Numbered from the stretch's first letter, positions 28,727 through 39,036 are shown. The stretch is DNA of 64,000 nt from Nitrosopumilus sp. K4 (GCF_018128925.1 NZ_CP067007.1:248001-312000), one strand, 5' to 3'. The notes: generated by a model from the letters alone, not told the origin. Program-made: numbers and translations.

Positions 28727-29485
28727 ATGAAGAAAAATATTTTCTTAAAGAAAATTACATTTTATCTTATCATTGTAGTTGTATGGCAACTTGTTTCAAT
28801 GTCTAATGTATGGCCAAACAACATCTTTCCGTCTCCATATGAGGTTGGAGAGGATTTAGTTTACACTGCAGCTGATGGAAGTTTGTTCTTTGGAATTGGA
28901 ACAAGTGTTTTGAGATTGCTAGTTGGTCTTGCAATTGCAATTGGTGGTGGTGTTGTACTTGGAATCTTTATGGCAAGAGTTGAAATTGTTAATCAGACGA
29001 TTGGTTCTTTGGTTTTGGGTTTGCAGTCAATTCCATCTGTAGCTTGGGTTCCACTTGGGATTCTTTGGTTTGGGTTAACTGATGCTGGAATTATCTTTGT
29101 AACTGCCATTGGTGCAATATTTGCAGTAACCATCAATACATACACCGGTGTCAAAAACATCAATCCTCATTTTGTGGAGGCTGCTCGAAATATGGGTGCA
29201 AAGGGAACTCAACTGGTAACTGCTGTTTTGATTCCTGCAGCATTTCCATACATGATTACAGGTTTTAAGCAAGGATGGGCCTTTGCATGGAGGGGTGTAA
29301 TAGGTGCTGAATTGCTATTTTCATTCCTAGGACTGGGGTTTTTGCTTAATGTTGGACGTCAGCTAAATGACGTGTCTCAAGTAATTGCGATCATGTTGGT
29401 GATTATGATTATTGGCGTAGTAATTGATGGTGTCATCTTCAAGAGGCTTGAAGACAAGGTAATGTCTCGCTGGGGCCTAAGATAA
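28727..29485 (+). CDS. NitT/TauT-type ABC transporter permease
   Basis: 252 residues with about six membrane helices and the permease EAA-type loop EAARNMGAKGTQLVTAVLIPAAFPYM (about 146-171). It resembles SsuC/TauC/NrtB. It starts 7 bases after the ATPase gene, completing the operon. The giant copper protein gene follows 125 bases later with its own AT-rich promoter. Confidence 0.92.
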   Translation: MKKNIFLKKITFYLIIVVVWQLVSMSNVWPNNIFPSPYEVGEDLVYTAADGSLFFGIGTSVLRLLVGLAIAIGGGVVLGIFMARVEIVNQTIGSLVLGLQSIPSVAWVPLGILWFGLTDAGIIFVTAIGAIFAVTINTYTGVKNINPHFVEAARNMGAKGTQLVTAVLIPAAFPYMITGFKQGWAFAWRGVIGAELLFSFLGLGFLLNVGRQLNDVSQVIAIMLVIMIIGVVIDGVIFKRLEDKVMSRWGLR

Positions 29486-29609
29486 GAACTTCACCTTAGT
29501 GATAATCATATAAGTTTATGTTATTCTGATGTAATATTGCGATCATCATATTTTTGTATGAATTTCAGAATTACTTAAATTTCCCATGTTTTAGATTTGT
29601 ACCAATAAC

Positions 29610-32600
29610 TTGAAACGAACACAAATAACGTTACTAACAACTGTTATACTTTCAATTGCATTAACATCTGTTTTTGCAGTTGACTTTAACACAACACAAA
29701 CAACATCTATCGATACTCAACTTCCATTTGAAGCACAGGCTGATGAACACACAATCCATAACATAGTGATGGAAGCAGTGGCAATGCCTGATGGAATGTA
29801 TGCATACAGAATGGTCTCATACAACATTGATGGTGGTGATGATTTAGTTGGTACTCAGTATTCAGGCAAACCCTCAATCCCTGGTCCAACTATAATTATG
29901 ACCGAAGGAGATGAAGCAAATGTCACTTTGATCAACAATGCATGTGATACCAACTTTGTTGACGGTCCTTCACACCCTCTAGGCGTTCCTACTTTTTCTG
30001 AAACTTCTATGTTAGGAATTCATGTACATGGTGTACATTATGATATCCATGATGATGCAACATATTCTAGAGTGAATATGGCAGAAAGTTCAGGAGCTAC
30101 ATGTGGTGATACAATTGAATACAATTGGGTTGCTGCACCAGGAACTGCAGGTGCATGGCCATACCATGATCATATGTTCTCTATCAACGAAGTTGGTGCT
30201 GAAGAACTTGGTCTATTTGGAACTGTAATTATCAATCCAGCTGATGGTGAAGTAAATGGCCTTGTTGACGATAACACTGGAGCAATTCAATCAGTTGGTG
30301 TAGAAGACATCGAAAAAGAATTTGTTCTATGGATGGTATCTTCTGAAACATTAGGAAGAAGTATTTTCTATGGAAATGAAATTGACTATTCTACAACTGA
30401 TTATGATGGTGAAAGTGGAATTCGAGAAACAGCATTATGGACAAATCCTAATCTTGTTACCTCTGAGGGTGGAATCTACAGAATTCACGTCCTTGGTTTA
30501 GGTGATGAAGTACATGCATTCCACCTCCATGGTCATAGATGGACTGAAGATATTCATGAAACTGCTACATCTGAAGATGTCATTGATGTAAAGGAGATTT
30601 CTCCATTACAACGTCACACTTTTGTCATAAAGGCTAGTGACAATGTGGCAGCAGACAGCACTCATGATGATCCAGAAGGTTGGATGTATCATTGTCATGT
30701 AACTGACCATATGAAACAAGGAATGTCTGGTATGATGACTGTCTTGCCTGAATTTCAGGATGACGATCTACCTGTAATTGGCGCCACCTTTACTCTAAGT
30801 GACGAACCAGGTCTCTGGATGAAAACACTTGATGCAGGTGTAGCTGATGAATTAGATAACACTCTTGCTTCTTTAGGTTTGATTGATGCAAGAAATGGAA
30901 CTGGATTCCCACTTTCATACATCAGTGATGCCTTAGAAGCAAGTCCTGCTCATGGTGGTACTGATTTCTCTAATTCACAGGGACGTTCATTGGCTGTGAT
31001 AAATCCTGGTGAAACAGTTCTGTTTGGAATGAAAGATTCACAAACAAAACATACAATCACCACATTGATCTATCCAACAGATGCTGAACGTTTAGGTGGA
31101 AATGGAATTCTTTCTGCTGCTGATTCTGTCCTTGAAACTGACATGAGTCACTTTGATCATCAATTGGGAATAAGAGGATCTACTTTGTTGACTGACAAAG
31201 CTGGTGTTCCTGCAGGACTTGATACTCCAGGATTGTACGTCTTTGTTTGTAAGATACATCCTTACATGTTCAGTGCAGTAATTGTAGATGATCCTGAAAC
31301 ACATCTCCAATTGTTTGGAAACCCTGACTTGGATTTCCCACTATTGGATCTCTCTGATGATCTTACAGTTCTAACAAGAACTGGAAGTGATATTGGATTT
31401 GGTGATGCAGGAACTACATTCCCAACAACTATTCCACCTACTCATGATTTGGCAAAAACTCTTCTCACAACATTCTATGTCATAACTGATCCAAACAACT
31501 GGCGAGACTACCAAGAACCAACTTGGAATGTTAGCTTGCCTCCAGTATTGGTTACAACGAATACTGAAGATCTTGTTGCTGGATTAGCATATGATGATGC
31601 TACTACAAATGCTGCAGCTGTTGCTCTTGGATTGACAAACTCTACTTTGGGAACTCCTGCAACTATTACTGGTCTTGCAGTTGGCGTTTTCGATGCACCA
31701 AACCCAGAAATATCTAATCCAAGCACAGATGGAATTGGTGAGGTTTGGGTAAATACTCAATTTGAGAGAACTGTCAACAAGAATCATGATGGCACTCCAT
31801 ATGACAAACCTGGAACAATCACTGTTATTGACACAGACAAATGGAATATCGAACGAAAGATTGCACTTCCAGACATCAACTTGAACCACCCACACAACAT
31901 GTGGACTGATACAAAGAACGAAGTAGTTTATCAGACTGAATGGTTTGGAAATGAAATGGCAATTATTGATAGGGAAAGCGGTGAACTAATCAAAGAAGTG
32001 TTCACTGGTCAATCTCCATCACATGTCATGACATCTCCTGCAACTGATAAAATTTACATCGCAGTAAATGGCGAAGAAACCGTAAATGAATTTGACCCTG
32101 TCACATATGAAATGACAAGACAACTTTCAACTGGTTTCCGTTCCCATCCTCATGGTCATTGGGTAAGCAGTTCTGGTCAATACATTGTCACGCCTGACTT
32201 TGTTGGACTAAAAGCATCAATTCTTGATCTTGACTCCAACACTGCAGATAATTCAGGTGTACTCTTTGGACCAATTGCAACTGGTATGAAAGGTGATGAA
32301 TCTATCTTCTACACTGCAGACTTCTTAGGAAACTCTATGACTGCAATTGATCCATCAGATGGTTCAATTGTTGGTGGAATAAATTTCCTTGATGCAGGTT
32401 TGGTAGCAGAACATGGATTGTTAGGCCTTCCAATTCAAACACCAATCAGCCCAGATGACAAATGGATGGTTACAGCTTTGACACTTGGTGGCAAGGTTGC
32501 AGTCATTGATGTCACTTCGACACCTGGAACTATTGAGGCAATCTTGCCTTGTGATCCTGGATGCCATGGTGTACAATGGGGTGCAAAAGAAGGTGGCGGA

Positions 32601-32909
32601 TACTATGCATATGTATCTAGCAAATTCTCAAATGTCATGACAATAGTTGATCCTGAAGGTGAAGATGGCCCTGAGATTGCTGGAAGAATTCTTCTTGCAG
32701 ACAGAGATGCAGAAAATGATGACAGTATCATAGGATATGATGGATTTGGAGGACAAGGTGTTCTTGCAATTCCAAATGTCTATGAGGGCTGGATTCAAAA
32801 TACTGTAGATGTGTGTGACAAGCCAGGCAAAGGAAATGGTCCTTGTGGTAAAGAAATCAAGGATTATGTCAAGAGTCTGACTGAAGAACAACAAGATCCT
32901 TTGGATTAG
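29610..32909 (+). CDS. Exported multicopper oxidase-cupredoxin-beta-propeller protein
   Basis: 1099 residues with a signal peptide (about 1-23). Residues 45-380 form a two-domain multicopper oxidase: H138/H140, H186/H188, HAFHLHGH at 302-309, and H361-C362-H363 with H367 and M372. Type 1 copper is only in domain 2. A plastocyanin-like domain follows (about 460-560, FVCKIHPYM). The rest (about 690-1075) has YVTN/NHL-like propeller repeats (ITVIDTDKWNIERKI, MAIIDRESGELIKEV, VAVIDVTS). It ends with a Cys-containing tail. Start is TTG. The substrate is unknown; it could be an electron-transfer or oxidase protein outside the membrane. Confidence 0.88.
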   Translation: MKRTQITLLTTVILSIALTSVFAVDFNTTQTTSIDTQLPFEAQADEHTIHNIVMEAVAMPDGMYAYRMVSYNIDGGDDLVGTQYSGKPSIPGPTIIMTEGDEANVTLINNACDTNFVDGPSHPLGVPTFSETSMLGIHVHGVHYDIHDDATYSRVNMAESSGATCGDTIEYNWVAAPGTAGAWPYHDHMFSINEVGAEELGLFGTVIINPADGEVNGLVDDNTGAIQSVGVEDIEKEFVLWMVSSETLGRSIFYGNEIDYSTTDYDGESGIRETALWTNPNLVTSEGGIYRIHVLGLGDEVHAFHLHGHRWTEDIHETATSEDVIDVKEISPLQRHTFVIKASDNVAADSTHDDPEGWMYHCHVTDHMKQGMSGMMTVLPEFQDDDLPVIGATFTLSDEPGLWMKTLDAGVADELDNTLASLGLIDARNGTGFPLSYISDALEASPAHGGTDFSNSQGRSLAVINPGETVLFGMKDSQTKHTITTLIYPTDAERLGGNGILSAADSVLETDMSHFDHQLGIRGSTLLTDKAGVPAGLDTPGLYVFVCKIHPYMFSAVIVDDPETHLQLFGNPDLDFPLLDLSDDLTVLTRTGSDIGFGDAGTTFPTTIPPTHDLAKTLLTTFYVITDPNNWRDYQEPTWNVSLPPVLVTTNTEDLVAGLAYDDATTNAAAVALGLTNSTLGTPATITGLAVGVFDAPNPEISNPSTDGIGEVWVNTQFERTVNKNHDGTPYDKPGTITVIDTDKWNIERKIALPDINLNHPHNMWTDTKNEVVYQTEWFGNEMAIIDRESGELIKEVFTGQSPSHVMTSPATDKIYIAVNGEETVNEFDPVTYEMTRQLSTGFRSHPHGHWVSSSGQYIVTPDFVGLKASILDLDSNTADNSGVLFGPIATGMKGDESIFYTADFLGNSMTAIDPSDGSIVGGINFLDAGLVAEHGLLGLPIQTPISPDDKWMVTALTLGGKVAVIDVTSTPGTIEAILPCDPGCHGVQWGAKEGGGYYAYVSSKFSNVMTIVDPEGEDGPEIAGRILLADRDAENDDSIIGYDGFGGQGVLAIPNVYEGWIQNTVDVCDKPGKGNGPCGKEIKDYVKSLTEEQQDPLD

Positions 32910-32925
32910 ACATTAGTATAACAAC

Positions 32926-32952
32926 AAATCTCTTTTTTCTTTTTTTATTTTC
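32926..32952 (+). terminator. T-rich terminator after the multicopper oxidase gene
   Basis: A run of CTTTTTTCTTTTTTTATTTT-type sequence follows the stop at 32909, as expected for archaeal T-tract termination. It also covers the end of the convergent MFS gene. Confidence 0.5.
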
Positions 32953-34045
32953 TAATCTTTAGTGATACTACAAACGCACATACAATAACTGCAATTGCAA
33001 AGTACATTACTGCAACATAGTCAAATGCAAATGCAATTCCTCCTGCAATAACTGGGCCTACTACTGTTGCAATTGAAATAGTTGAACTAAAGATCCCAGT
33101 AGATGTGGAACGTGGATTGTTTTCCATCAAATGGAAATTTCCTCCAATAAACAAAAATGCCCAAGTTCCTCCAACAAGTGACATAAATGGCATTGCCATC
33201 CACCACTCAGAAATAAATGACAATCCTACAAAAACAAATGCAGTACACCCTATGCCTATTTTGAATTTTGTGACATTTGATATGTTTATTCGAACTGCCA
33301 TTAAATTCATCAGGACAAATGCCGTTAGTGTATTTGCAACATAAACAATTGAAACCTGGTAAAGCTCAGCACCCATCTGTTCCATTAGCATTATTGGAAG
33401 AATCGTCCAAACAGACGTTGCACCAATGTGTCTTAGAAGCAAAGACATGAAAAGAAATTTGTTTTTTGTAATGACTTTTTTTGTTGTTCCTACGCCTAAT
33501 TCTTTTTCTTGTTCTGGATTTGGCATCTTCAAAGTGAACAAAAACCCTATAGCAAAAGATGCTGCACTAATTAAGAATATTAATTTCAAATCGTTTGCAA
33601 AACCAGCCGCTGCAATTCCTGCAAGCCATCCTAAGGCATGAAATGAGATTACTGTTGCTGCTCTCTTCTTCTCTACGTTTGCCTCATATGCATATGCTAT
33701 CATTGCAGGAATCATGATCCCGCTTGCAATTCCTGCACCGATTCTTGCAAGAAACAACAATCCTATATCATCTGCAAAATAATGTAGACCAAAAGTAACT
33801 GCACATCCAATGAACCCTATTCTGATGAATTTGAGCCTAGTTCCTTTCTTATCTGAGTGCCTTCCAAAATAGATTTCAGATAAGATCTGCGCAAAGCTAA
33901 ATGACGCAACAATCAATCCAATTTCAAAAATAGAATCTGTTACTCCTTTTGCAATAATGGGCATGAAAACAAATACTATGGAAATTCCTGCATGTTGAAA
34001 AAAGGTGGCACTACGAACTAGGTTGTTTACTTGTAATTTTTGCAT
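32945..34045 (-). CDS. Major facilitator superfamily transporter
   Basis: 366 residues with about 11-12 membrane helices and the MFS loop EIYFGRHSDKKGTRLKFIRIG (about 57-77, matching G-x3-DR-x-GRR loosely). Substrate unknown. It is convergent with the copper oxidase gene and divergent from the methionine operon; a role in copper or metabolite export is only a guess from location. Confidence 0.84.
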   Translation of the reverse strand: MQKLQVNNLVRSATFFQHAGISIVFVFMPIIAKGVTDSIFEIGLIVASFSFAQILSEIYFGRHSDKKGTRLKFIRIGFIGCAVTFGLHYFADDIGLLFLARIGAGIASGIMIPAMIAYAYEANVEKKRAATVISFHALGWLAGIAAAGFANDLKLIFLISAASFAIGFLFTLKMPNPEQEKELGVGTTKKVITKNKFLFMSLLLRHIGATSVWTILPIMLMEQMGAELYQVSIVYVANTLTAFVLMNLMAVRINISNVTKFKIGIGCTAFVFVGLSFISEWWMAMPFMSLVGGTWAFLFIGGNFHLMENNPRSTSTGIFSSTISIATVVGPVIAGGIAFAFDYVAVMYFAIAVIVCAFVVSLKIRK

Positions 34046-34158
34046 AAATGTACCTAAGATTGGGCCTAACCTAATTTCAATATACGTTTAATCAATCTGG
34101 TTGAAATTGTGATCTTTCTCAAAAGAGTTAAACTGCCTAAGACATCTTCAAAAATTAA

Positions 34159-35127
34159 TTGACTCAAAAAGAACCCTTCTTAGATGCTCTCAAAAACCGT
34201 GTTTTGCTTTTCGATGGAGCAATGGGAACTGAAATTCAAAAAAATAACCCAAAACCAGAAGACTTTCCAAATAATCAAGACGGATTTAACGATGGTCTTG
34301 TTTTGACACATCCTGAATGGATAAAACAAATTCACAGAAATTACCTTGATGCAGGTGCCGATTGTATTGAGACAAATTCTTTTGGCTCAAACAAAATCAA
34401 ATTAGATGAATATGGGTTTGGGGATCAAACAGTAGAGTTTAACAAAAAAATTGCACAGATTGCAGTTGATGTTACATCAGAATACTCTGACAAGCCACGA
34501 TATGTGATTGGTTCTATGGGGCCCTCTGGATTCCTTCCAAGCTCCAATGATCCTGATTTGGGACAAAAACCTCTAGATGAAATCAAAGAAGCATTTGAAC
34601 TGCAAGCAGAAGGACTGATCCTTGGTGGTGTTGATGCCTTACTAATTGAAACAAGTCAGGATATTTTAGAAGTAAAGTTAGTTATTGAAGCATGTCATGA
34701 TGCAATGAAAAAAACTGGAAAAAAAGTTCCTATCATTGCAAACACTACTCTTGACCAATATGGAAAAATGCTTCTTGGGACAAACATCCAGGCTGCATAT
34801 ACAACAGTATCTGATATGGGAATTGATGTTTTTGGATTGAATTGTTCTACTGGTCCTATTGAGATGACCCCAAGTGTAAGATGGCTTGATGAGCAAAATG
34901 AGCATAACCTTTTGGTAGTCCCAAATGCCGGAATGCCTGAAAATGAAGGTGGTCAAGCAGTTTACAAGATGACTCCTGAAAAAATGGGTGATGCATTACG
35001 TGATTTTCTTAATCAATACAAAAAAGTTCGAATTATTGGTGGCTGTTGCGGAACAAACCCACAACACATAGCAGCCCTACGCAAAGTAATTGACGAAAAA
35101 GACAACTCTCGAGGGTTAAGTATTTAG
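34159..35127 (+). CDS. Homocysteine S-methyltransferase (N-terminal half of split MetH)
   Basis: 322 residues of the homocysteine-binding barrel. It starts with LLFDGAMGTEI and has zinc ligands Cys in GLNCSTGP (about 236) and the pair in GGCCGTNPQHI (about 300). This corresponds to module 1 of MetH. Start is TTG at 34159. The gene for the remaining MetH modules follows 18 bases later, so the enzyme is split into two chains. Confidence 0.9.
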   Translation: MTQKEPFLDALKNRVLLFDGAMGTEIQKNNPKPEDFPNNQDGFNDGLVLTHPEWIKQIHRNYLDAGADCIETNSFGSNKIKLDEYGFGDQTVEFNKKIAQIAVDVTSEYSDKPRYVIGSMGPSGFLPSSNDPDLGQKPLDEIKEAFELQAEGLILGGVDALLIETSQDILEVKLVIEACHDAMKKTGKKVPIIANTTLDQYGKMLLGTNIQAAYTTVSDMGIDVFGLNCSTGPIEMTPSVRWLDEQNEHNLLVVPNAGMPENEGGQAVYKMTPEKMGDALRDFLNQYKKVRIIGGCCGTNPQHIAALRKVIDEKDNSRGLSI

Positions 35128-35145
35128 AAAAACTCTGGATATTTT

Positions 35146-37647
35146 ATGACATTGACTATTCCTAGAGTAAGCTCTGCATTAAAGGCAGTTGAACTAAAAC
35201 AACTTCCAGCTCCTCTGATTATTGGAGAGAGAATTAATACTCAAGGTTCTAGAAAAGCCAAGAAATTAGTTTTAGATGATGATTATGATGGTTTAGTAGA
35301 TTTAGCTAGAACTCAAGTTGAAGATGGGGCCCATTGTCTTGATGTCTGCGTTGCAACAACTGAACGTTCTGATGAAAAAGAATTCATGTTAAATCTTGTA
35401 AAACGACTAAGTCTTGAAATTGATGCTCCTCTTGTAATTGACTCTACAGATCCTGATGTTATTGAGGCTGCAGTAAAACAAATTCCAGGAAAACCAATCA
35501 TAAACTCTATCAACTTGGAAGGTGATGGGAGTAGATTTGAAAAACTTGCACCTTTGATGGCAAAATATGGATTACCTGCAATTGCATTGTGTATTGGACC
35601 AAAAGGAATGGCAAAAACCCCTCAGGAAAAATTAGAAACTGCTGAATTACTTTATGAAACTGGAAAAAAATATGGATTAAAAATTGAACAGTTTATTTTT
35701 GATGTTCTAACATTTACTCTTGCTACAGGTGAGGATGAATTCCTTGATGCTGGCAAAAACACTCTTGAAGGAATTAGATTGGTAAAAGAAAAATTTCCAA
35801 ATTCCTTTACCACGTTAGGACTAAGTAACATTAGTTTTGGTCTTGTTCCATATGCTAGAAAAGTTCTCAACTCTGTGTTTTTGTATCATGCAGTAAAATC
35901 TGGATTGGACGCTGCAATTGTTAATGCAAAAGAGATTATCCCATATGGGGAAATAGATGAAAAGGAACGAAAACTTGCAGAAGATCTTATTTTCAACTCC
36001 CATCCAAACGCTCTCTCTGAACTTATCTCATACTTTGAAAAAGCTGGACCTCAGGGCACGACTGAAACTAAAAAAGTTGATGTTGACCCTTCATGGCCTC
36101 CTGGAAAAAGAGCAAACTTTAGAATTGTAAATCGACTCAAAGATGGGATTCAAAATGATGTTGTAGAATCAATTGCAGAAAAAATAAACAAAAAAGAAAT
36201 AATTGTTGAAACTGACGGTGTGTTGTCACTAAATGCACCTCCAGAAGTAACTCATGATGGTGCAATTAGAACTCTAAACGAAGATCTTCTTCCTGCAATG
36301 AAAGAAGTTGGAGACAAGTTTGGTTCTGGAGAATTGATTCTTCCTTTTGTCTTAAAATCTGCTGAGTGTATGAAAGCTGCAGTAGGTGGGCTTGAAAAAT
36401 ACCTTGTAAAAGAAGAGGGCTCTAGTAAAGGAAAACTCGTTCTTGGAACCGTTTATGGGGATGTCCATGATATTGGAAAGAATCTGGTAAAGACAATTTT
36501 TCAAAATAATGGCTACACAGTCTATGATTTAGGAAAACAGGTCCCATTGCAGAAGTTTCTTGATAAAATCGATGAAGTACATCCTGACGCAATAGGCTTG
36601 TCTGCACTATTGGTATCTACATCAAAACAGATGCAGTTCTTTGTAGAGCATGCTAGAAAAAATAATTTGAGTATTCCTATTTTGTGTGGTGGGGCTGCCA
36701 TCAATAGTAATTACATCAACCGCATTGCCAAAGAAGGTGGAATCTATGAGTCTGGTGTGTTTTATTGCAATACTATGTTTGAAGGATTAAAGACAATGGA
36801 TGCATTGATTTCAGACAAGCCAAAACTATTGTCTCAATGGAAAGAAAAACTAGAAAACTGGAAAGAAAAATCTGCACCACAAATAGATACCGCAAATCTT
36901 CCAAAAAGTGATGTAAAGCCAGTTACACCTCCTCTTGCCACTTCGTTGGGTGAACCTATTAGATTGAGATCCAATCAAATCAAAATGGATGAAGTTTGGG
37001 AAATGATTGACAAAAAATCTCTTTTCAAATTGTCTTGGGGTTTGAGAGGTAAAGCAGGTTCGGAATCTGAGGCTGATCATGAAATACTGCTAAATGAGTG
37101 GAAGATTAGAATAATTCGTGAAAAACTCTTTGAGCCTGAAATTGTATATGGATACTTCAAATGCCACAATAAAAACGGAAAACTTGTAGTAGAAAATAGA
37201 ACTGGTGACCTAATTGAATTTGATTTTCCTCGCTCCACAAAAGCTCATCATCTATGTTTGACAGATTATTTTGGTAAAGACGATGTAGTTGCATTTCAAT
37301 CAGTTACTGTGGGAAACAAAGTTGCAGAAATTATTGAAAAGTGGAATAAGGAAGACAAATACACTGATGCGTATTATTTGCATGGGCTAGCTGTGGAAGT
37401 TGCTGAAGCGCTTGCAGAGTGGACAAACAGAAGAATAAAATCAGAATTAAAACTTGATGCTGGTGGATTAAGATATAGCTGGGGCTTTCCAAGCTGTCCT
37501 GATGTAGGTCAACATCATCTTGTGTGGAAACTATTGGAGCCTGAGAAATCTGGAATGACTCTTACTGAATCTGGACAAATTATTCCAGAACAATCTACTG
37601 CTGCAATAGTTGTACATCATCCAAAAGCGGAGTATTTTGTGCTCTAG
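35146..37647 (+). CDS. metH: Cobalamin-dependent methionine synthase, modules 2-4
   Basis: 833 residues. A pterin-binding barrel (about 20-290, IIGERINTQGSRKAKK) comes first, then a helical cap (about 325-420). The B12 domain has GDVHDIGKNLV (about 436) with the lower-ligand histidine. The activation domain (about 600-833) has GLRYSWGFPSCPDVGQH and ends VVHHPKAEYFVL. It transfers methyl from methyltetrahydrofolate to homocysteine. Its stop overlaps the stop of the convergent MetF-like gene. Confidence 0.93.
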   Translation: MTLTIPRVSSALKAVELKQLPAPLIIGERINTQGSRKAKKLVLDDDYDGLVDLARTQVEDGAHCLDVCVATTERSDEKEFMLNLVKRLSLEIDAPLVIDSTDPDVIEAAVKQIPGKPIINSINLEGDGSRFEKLAPLMAKYGLPAIALCIGPKGMAKTPQEKLETAELLYETGKKYGLKIEQFIFDVLTFTLATGEDEFLDAGKNTLEGIRLVKEKFPNSFTTLGLSNISFGLVPYARKVLNSVFLYHAVKSGLDAAIVNAKEIIPYGEIDEKERKLAEDLIFNSHPNALSELISYFEKAGPQGTTETKKVDVDPSWPPGKRANFRIVNRLKDGIQNDVVESIAEKINKKEIIVETDGVLSLNAPPEVTHDGAIRTLNEDLLPAMKEVGDKFGSGELILPFVLKSAECMKAAVGGLEKYLVKEEGSSKGKLVLGTVYGDVHDIGKNLVKTIFQNNGYTVYDLGKQVPLQKFLDKIDEVHPDAIGLSALLVSTSKQMQFFVEHARKNNLSIPILCGGAAINSNYINRIAKEGGIYESGVFYCNTMFEGLKTMDALISDKPKLLSQWKEKLENWKEKSAPQIDTANLPKSDVKPVTPPLATSLGEPIRLRSNQIKMDEVWEMIDKKSLFKLSWGLRGKAGSESEADHEILLNEWKIRIIREKLFEPEIVYGYFKCHNKNGKLVVENRTGDLIEFDFPRSTKAHHLCLTDYFGKDDVVAFQSVTVGNKVAEIIEKWNKEDKYTDAYYLHGLAVEVAEALAEWTNRRIKSELKLDAGGLRYSWGFPSCPDVGQHHLVWKLLEPEKSGMTLTESGQIIPEQSTAAIVVHHPKAEYFVL

Positions 37648-38393
37648 ATTTTTTCTAATGTTTCTTTAGCAAATGTAAAATCACTTGGTGATGTAATTAA
37701 TACATCTCCTGCTATTTGATGGATTTGCTTGATAAAACTTGCAGGGTCTTTTTTGTATTCAGACCAGTCCAGTTTCAAAAATTTTGCTGAATTTTCATTC
37801 TTCTCCGAAGGCAATAAAATACAAGGCATTATTCTAAATCCCTGCAGTCTGAGTTTTTCAGAAATTCTCTCTACTTGTTTTGATGAGTGAATCACCTGAG
37901 TAATGAATCCTATAGGCACCGCTGCAATCTTTTTTTGAATTTTTTCAAAATTTGGATTACTTGGCAGTGATAAGAAAAAATCAATTTTCTCTGCAAACTC
38001 TTTGTTTAACTCTTTTACAACTTGACTTGGAACCAATCCTGATTCGTAAGGGTTGGTTTTTGATGGATCACCCATTAGTACCAGTATTCCGTCTAATCCT
38101 AAACCAATTGATTTTCTTACGATGTCTTTTATCTCATCCATGTCTCTATCCCTGACTCGTAAGCTAATTGTGATTTTTAGATGAGGGTGATTGTTCTTGA
38201 GAATTTCTCCTGTAGTTAGCGCTGAAACTCTTTTGGTACCTAAAACTGAATCTGTAATGTGAATGCCATCACATAATGTACTGATGGAGGACACTCTTTG
38301 CTGTAATTTTTCCAATGATTCATTAACTTCTTTACTTGATTCATCCAACCCTGTTGGGATTTTAGGTGGATTAACCTCGTAAATTATGGACAT
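37644..38393 (-). CDS. MetF-like methylenetetrahydrofolate reductase-family protein
   Basis: 249 residues, a TIM barrel: IIYEVNPPK at the start, LDGILVLMGDPSKT (about 101-114) and GFITQVIH (about 158). This is the MTHFR superfamily, shorter than the usual 290 residues. It sits against metH in the genome, so supply of methyltetrahydrofolate is the likely role. FAD binding in full cannot be confirmed by eye. Confidence 0.78.
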   Translation of the reverse strand: MSIIYEVNPPKIPTGLDESSKEVNESLEKLQQRVSSISTLCDGIHITDSVLGTKRVSALTTGEILKNNHPHLKITISLRVRDRDMDEIKDIVRKSIGLGLDGILVLMGDPSKTNPYESGLVPSQVVKELNKEFAEKIDFFLSLPSNPNFEKIQKKIAAVPIGFITQVIHSSKQVERISEKLRLQGFRIMPCILLPSEKNENSAKFLKLDWSEYKKDPASFIKQIHQIAGDVLITSPSDFTFAKETLEKI

Positions 38394-38469
38394 AAAGAAT
38401 CTCCAAATTAACTTAGTTAAAACCTTTGAATGATTAAATTCAATAACAATAATTTATTTTATAAAAATA

Positions 38470-39036
38470 ATGCTTCTTGAAAAAATCTCTTCTGTATTGT
38501 CTTCCGAATTCCAATTATTCCCAACAGATGAAAAAAATCGAATTGCATCAGTGCTGATCGTAATTTATGGTGGAGAACCAAATGTGTTAATGACAAAAAA
38601 ATCAGAGATTCTAAAAATACACGCTGGTGAAATTGCGTTTCCTGGTGGAAAACATGATCCAGGAGATAAAGACTTGCTAGATACTGCCCTGAGGGAGACA
38701 AGAGAAGAAATTAATCTAAGTATTAGAGAGGAGCATGTTGTAGGACAATTAGAACCTGTTACAACTTTGAATTCTAAATTTACTATCTATCCCTTTGTTG
38801 CAGTTGTAAAGAGACTTCCTAGATTGAAAGACAATGTTGAAGTTGAAAGTATTTTGAGTATGCCATTACTGCCTCTGCTCAGAACAATGTCTGAGGATAA
38901 GGATCCTGCCCATCAATCTATCCAAGAAATGTATACTTTCACTTTTGAAGGGCATTTGATTTGGGGTGCATCAGCTAGAATGCTAAAACAAATTTTCGAA
39001 ATTTTTTCAAAAAACAATATTTTAGAAATAAAATGA
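38470..39036 (+). CDS. Nudix hydrolase, CoA-pyrophosphatase-like
   Basis: 188 residues. A complete Nudix box lies at about 57-79 (GGKHDPGDKDLLDTALRETREE), preceded by AGEIAFPGG, the layout of the NudL/CoAse group. It hydrolyses nucleoside diphosphates linked to another moiety, here possibly CoA or its derivatives. The ATG at 38470 is preceded by an AT-rich divergent promoter region. Confidence 0.86.
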   Translation: MLLEKISSVLSSEFQLFPTDEKNRIASVLIVIYGGEPNVLMTKKSEILKIHAGEIAFPGGKHDPGDKDLLDTALRETREEINLSIREEHVVGQLEPVTTLNSKFTIYPFVAVVKRLPRLKDNVEVESILSMPLLPLLRTMSEDKDPAHQSIQEMYTFTFEGHLIWGASARMLKQIFEIFSKNNILEIK

